A stretch of 6,716 nt of DNA from NCBI GenBank assembly GCA_937920115.1, contig CALGVF010000092.1, positions 1 through 6,716 of the forward strand, in the 5' to 3' direction. Shown here in pieces: positions 5,289 through 6,716 of the stretch. The position numbers were made by a program, and so were the translations under genes. How positions within the stretch are numbered: position 1 is the first letter of the stretch; each line of letters begins with the position of its first letter. Below the pieces are notes generated by a model. It worked only from the letters and a program-made list of their open reading frames with translations, had not been told where the DNA came from and searched no databases. Source of the DNA: an uncultured Clostridia bacterium. Lineage in GTDB: Bacteria > Bacillota > Clostridia > Christensenellales > Borkfalkiaceae.

Positions 5289-6662
5289 ATGACTGATACC
5301 GTCGCAACGGAAAAATTGAATACGAAAGACGTCAAGAGATTTACGGAAGGTTCGCTTTTCAGAAACATTCTGCTTTTTTCTCTGCCTTTGATGCTGTCGC
5401 AGGTTTTACAGGTGCTTTTTAACATTTCCGACGTGATAATCGTAGGAAAAGGCTCGGCAAATCCGACTATCCCCGTAGGGGCGGTCGGCTCGAACAGCAC
5501 GCTTTTAACCCTCTTTACGGGCTTTTTAATAGGTCTCGGGGCGGGCGTGAACGTAAGAGTCGCTCAATACCTCGGGGCGAAAAAGGAAGACGACGTAAAA
5601 TCTACCGTTTCCACTTCGCTCGTTCTGAGCGTTATTATGGGCTTGCTCATATTTGCGGTGTGCTTTATCTTCGCGGAAAATATACTCGTAATGCTCGAAA
5701 CGAAGTCCGAACTTTTGGATAAAGCGGTTATATACCTTAAAATATACTCGTGCGGTATGCCCGCGATGGCGATATTCAATTACGGTAACGGAGTTTTAAG
5801 CGCGGCGGGAGACACAAGACGACCGCTTATTTATCTCACCGCTTCGGGTATAATGAATATCGGCTTGAACTTCTTTTTCGTCCTTGTCTGCAAACTCGAC
5901 GTGGAGGGAGTCGCTCTCGCGAGTATCATTACGCAGTACGTTTCGGCAATTCTCGTAACGGTGAGAATTACGACCGTTAAGGGCGATTATAAACTCGATT
6001 TTAAAAAGTTCGTATTCAGCGGTAAAAAGGCGGCGGAAGTGCTTTATCTTGGAATACCCGCAGGACTTCAAAACGCCATTTTCGCGATTGCGAATATTTT
6101 TATTCAGAAGTCGATAAACCATACTTTCCCGTATAAAGTTGTGACGGGCAACGGCGTTTCGCAGAACGTCGACTCAATAATATACAACGTAATGATGGCG
6201 TTTTACACCGCTTGTTCCACGTTTATAGGTCAGAACTACGGAGCGGGCAAGAAAGACAGAGTGTTGAAATCGTATTTCATATCCACGGGTTACGCGTTCG
6301 TTATAGGCTCGGTACTCGGCATATCGTCGTATATATTCGGTCGTCCGATACTGTCGCTATTCGACCCCGACCCCGAGGTCGTCGCCGCGGGAATGGAAAA
6401 ACTCAAAATAATGGGCGTATGTTACGGAATAGGAGCGTTTATGGACGCTTCGCTCGCGGCTTCGAGAGGACTCGGAAAGAGTCTCGCTCCGACGATTATC
6501 GTAATAATGGGTTCGTGCGTATTCCGTTTCGTATGGCTGTACACGGTGTTCGCGAAATATCAGACGATACCGTCGCTGTATCTTTTGTATCCCGTTTCGT
6601 GGGTGCTAACGGCAATTTTCGAGATAGGCTACTTCTTTATGGCGTATACCAGACAAAAATAA
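5289..6662 (+). CDS. MATE-family efflux transporter
   Basis: A 457-residue integral membrane protein of the multidrug and toxic compound extrusion (MATE) family, which exports cationic drugs or metabolites in exchange for H+ or Na+. About twelve hydrophobic segments can be traced (near 26-48, 62-86, 107-130, 146-170, 180-202, 206-228, 250-275, 290-315, 330-350, 370-393, 398-420, 430-453). The two-fold internal repeat shows in matching loops, QYLGAKKEDDV (93-103) and QNYGAGKKDRV (315-325), each after the second helix of its half, and in GVLSAAGDTRRP (168-179) against ASRGLGKSLAP (391-401). Length is normal and nothing looks broken. The start at 5289 is supported by AAGGTG 5 bases upstream. It follows a terminator and has its own promoter, so it is a single-gene unit. 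Substrate and subfamily cannot be assigned from sequence alone. Confidence 0.93.
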   Translation: MTDTVATEKLNTKDVKRFTEGSLFRNILLFSLPLMLSQVLQVLFNISDVIIVGKGSANPTIPVGAVGSNSTLLTLFTGFLIGLGAGVNVRVAQYLGAKKEDDVKSTVSTSLVLSVIMGLLIFAVCFIFAENILVMLETKSELLDKAVIYLKIYSCGMPAMAIFNYGNGVLSAAGDTRRPLIYLTASGIMNIGLNFFFVLVCKLDVEGVALASIITQYVSAILVTVRITTVKGDYKLDFKKFVFSGKKAAEVLYLGIPAGLQNAIFAIANIFIQKSINHTFPYKVVTGNGVSQNVDSIIYNVMMAFYTACSTFIGQNYGAGKKDRVLKSYFISTGYAFVIGSVLGISSYIFGRPILSLFDPDPEVVAAGMEKLKIMGVCYGIGAFMDASLAASRGLGKSLAPTIIVIMGSCVFRFVWLYTVFAKYQTIPSLYLLYPVSWVLTAIFEIGYFFMAYTRQK

Positions 6663-6665
6663 TAC

Positions 6666-6716
6666 GAACCTTGCCAAAACACCGCTATTTCCGTGCTTTT
6701 TGGCAAATGCTCCTTT
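6666..6716. repeat. Partial second copy of the structured repeat, cut by right edge
   Basis: These bases align with 190-239 of the 167-449 element at about 40 of 50 positions with one single-base gap; shared blocks include GAACC, GCCAAAAC, CCGC and TGCTTTTTG. The outer inverted-repeat arm is absent: similarity starts at GAACC, 4 bases after the MATE stop codon. Within it, TTGCCAAAA (6671-6679) pairs perfectly with TTTTGGCAA (6698-6706), a 9-bp hairpin that might also end the MATE transcript, although no T run follows. The copy runs out of the window. Confidence 0.7.

Overview
The window reads as chromosomal DNA from a Gram-positive-type bacterium. Bacillota/Clostridia, perhaps an uncultured gut lineage, is my best guess. 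This rests on strong GGAGG-like ribosome binding sites, TTGnnn/TATAAT promoters with extended -10 elements, a lipoprotein with an RsgI-like extracellular domain, T-rich intergenic DNA and interspersed palindromic repeats. The taxonomic call is inference; no rRNA or marker gene is present. All five convincing genes lie on the + strand.

Layout. Positions 1-462 hold no credible gene. They carry a palindromic repeat cut by the left window edge (1-51), a perfect 10-bp inverted repeat (91-118), and a 283-bp structured element (167-449) whose ends are a 27-bp imperfect inverted repeat and whose interior contains two more long self-complementary arms. On paper it folds into a three-way junction. A small cytosolic Sel1-repeat protein (463-1050) starts 14 bases after that element. 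Next, behind its own promoter, is a two-gene operon for a TldD-type metallopeptidase (1156-2499) and its TldE/PmbA-type partner (2501-3733). A strong promoter then drives a lipoprotein (3890-5116) with an RsgI-like middle domain and a long charged helical tail, ending at a clear intrinsic terminator (5133-5161). Finally a MATE-family multidrug/cation antiporter (5289-6662) is followed at once by a second, partial, diverged copy of part of the 167-449 element (6666-6716).

How the genes fit together. TldD and TldE should form one heteromeric peptidase. The other three genes appear to be separate transcription units with no obvious pathway link. No RiPP precursor, sigma factor or membrane-bound anti-sigma factor is visible, so the client of TldD/E and any signalling role of the lipoprotein stay open. 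The parts most worth a second look are the three-way-junction repeat and its second copy, and the lipoprotein that carries an RsgI-like domain with a conserved-looking Asn-Pro but no anti-sigma domain or transmembrane helix.
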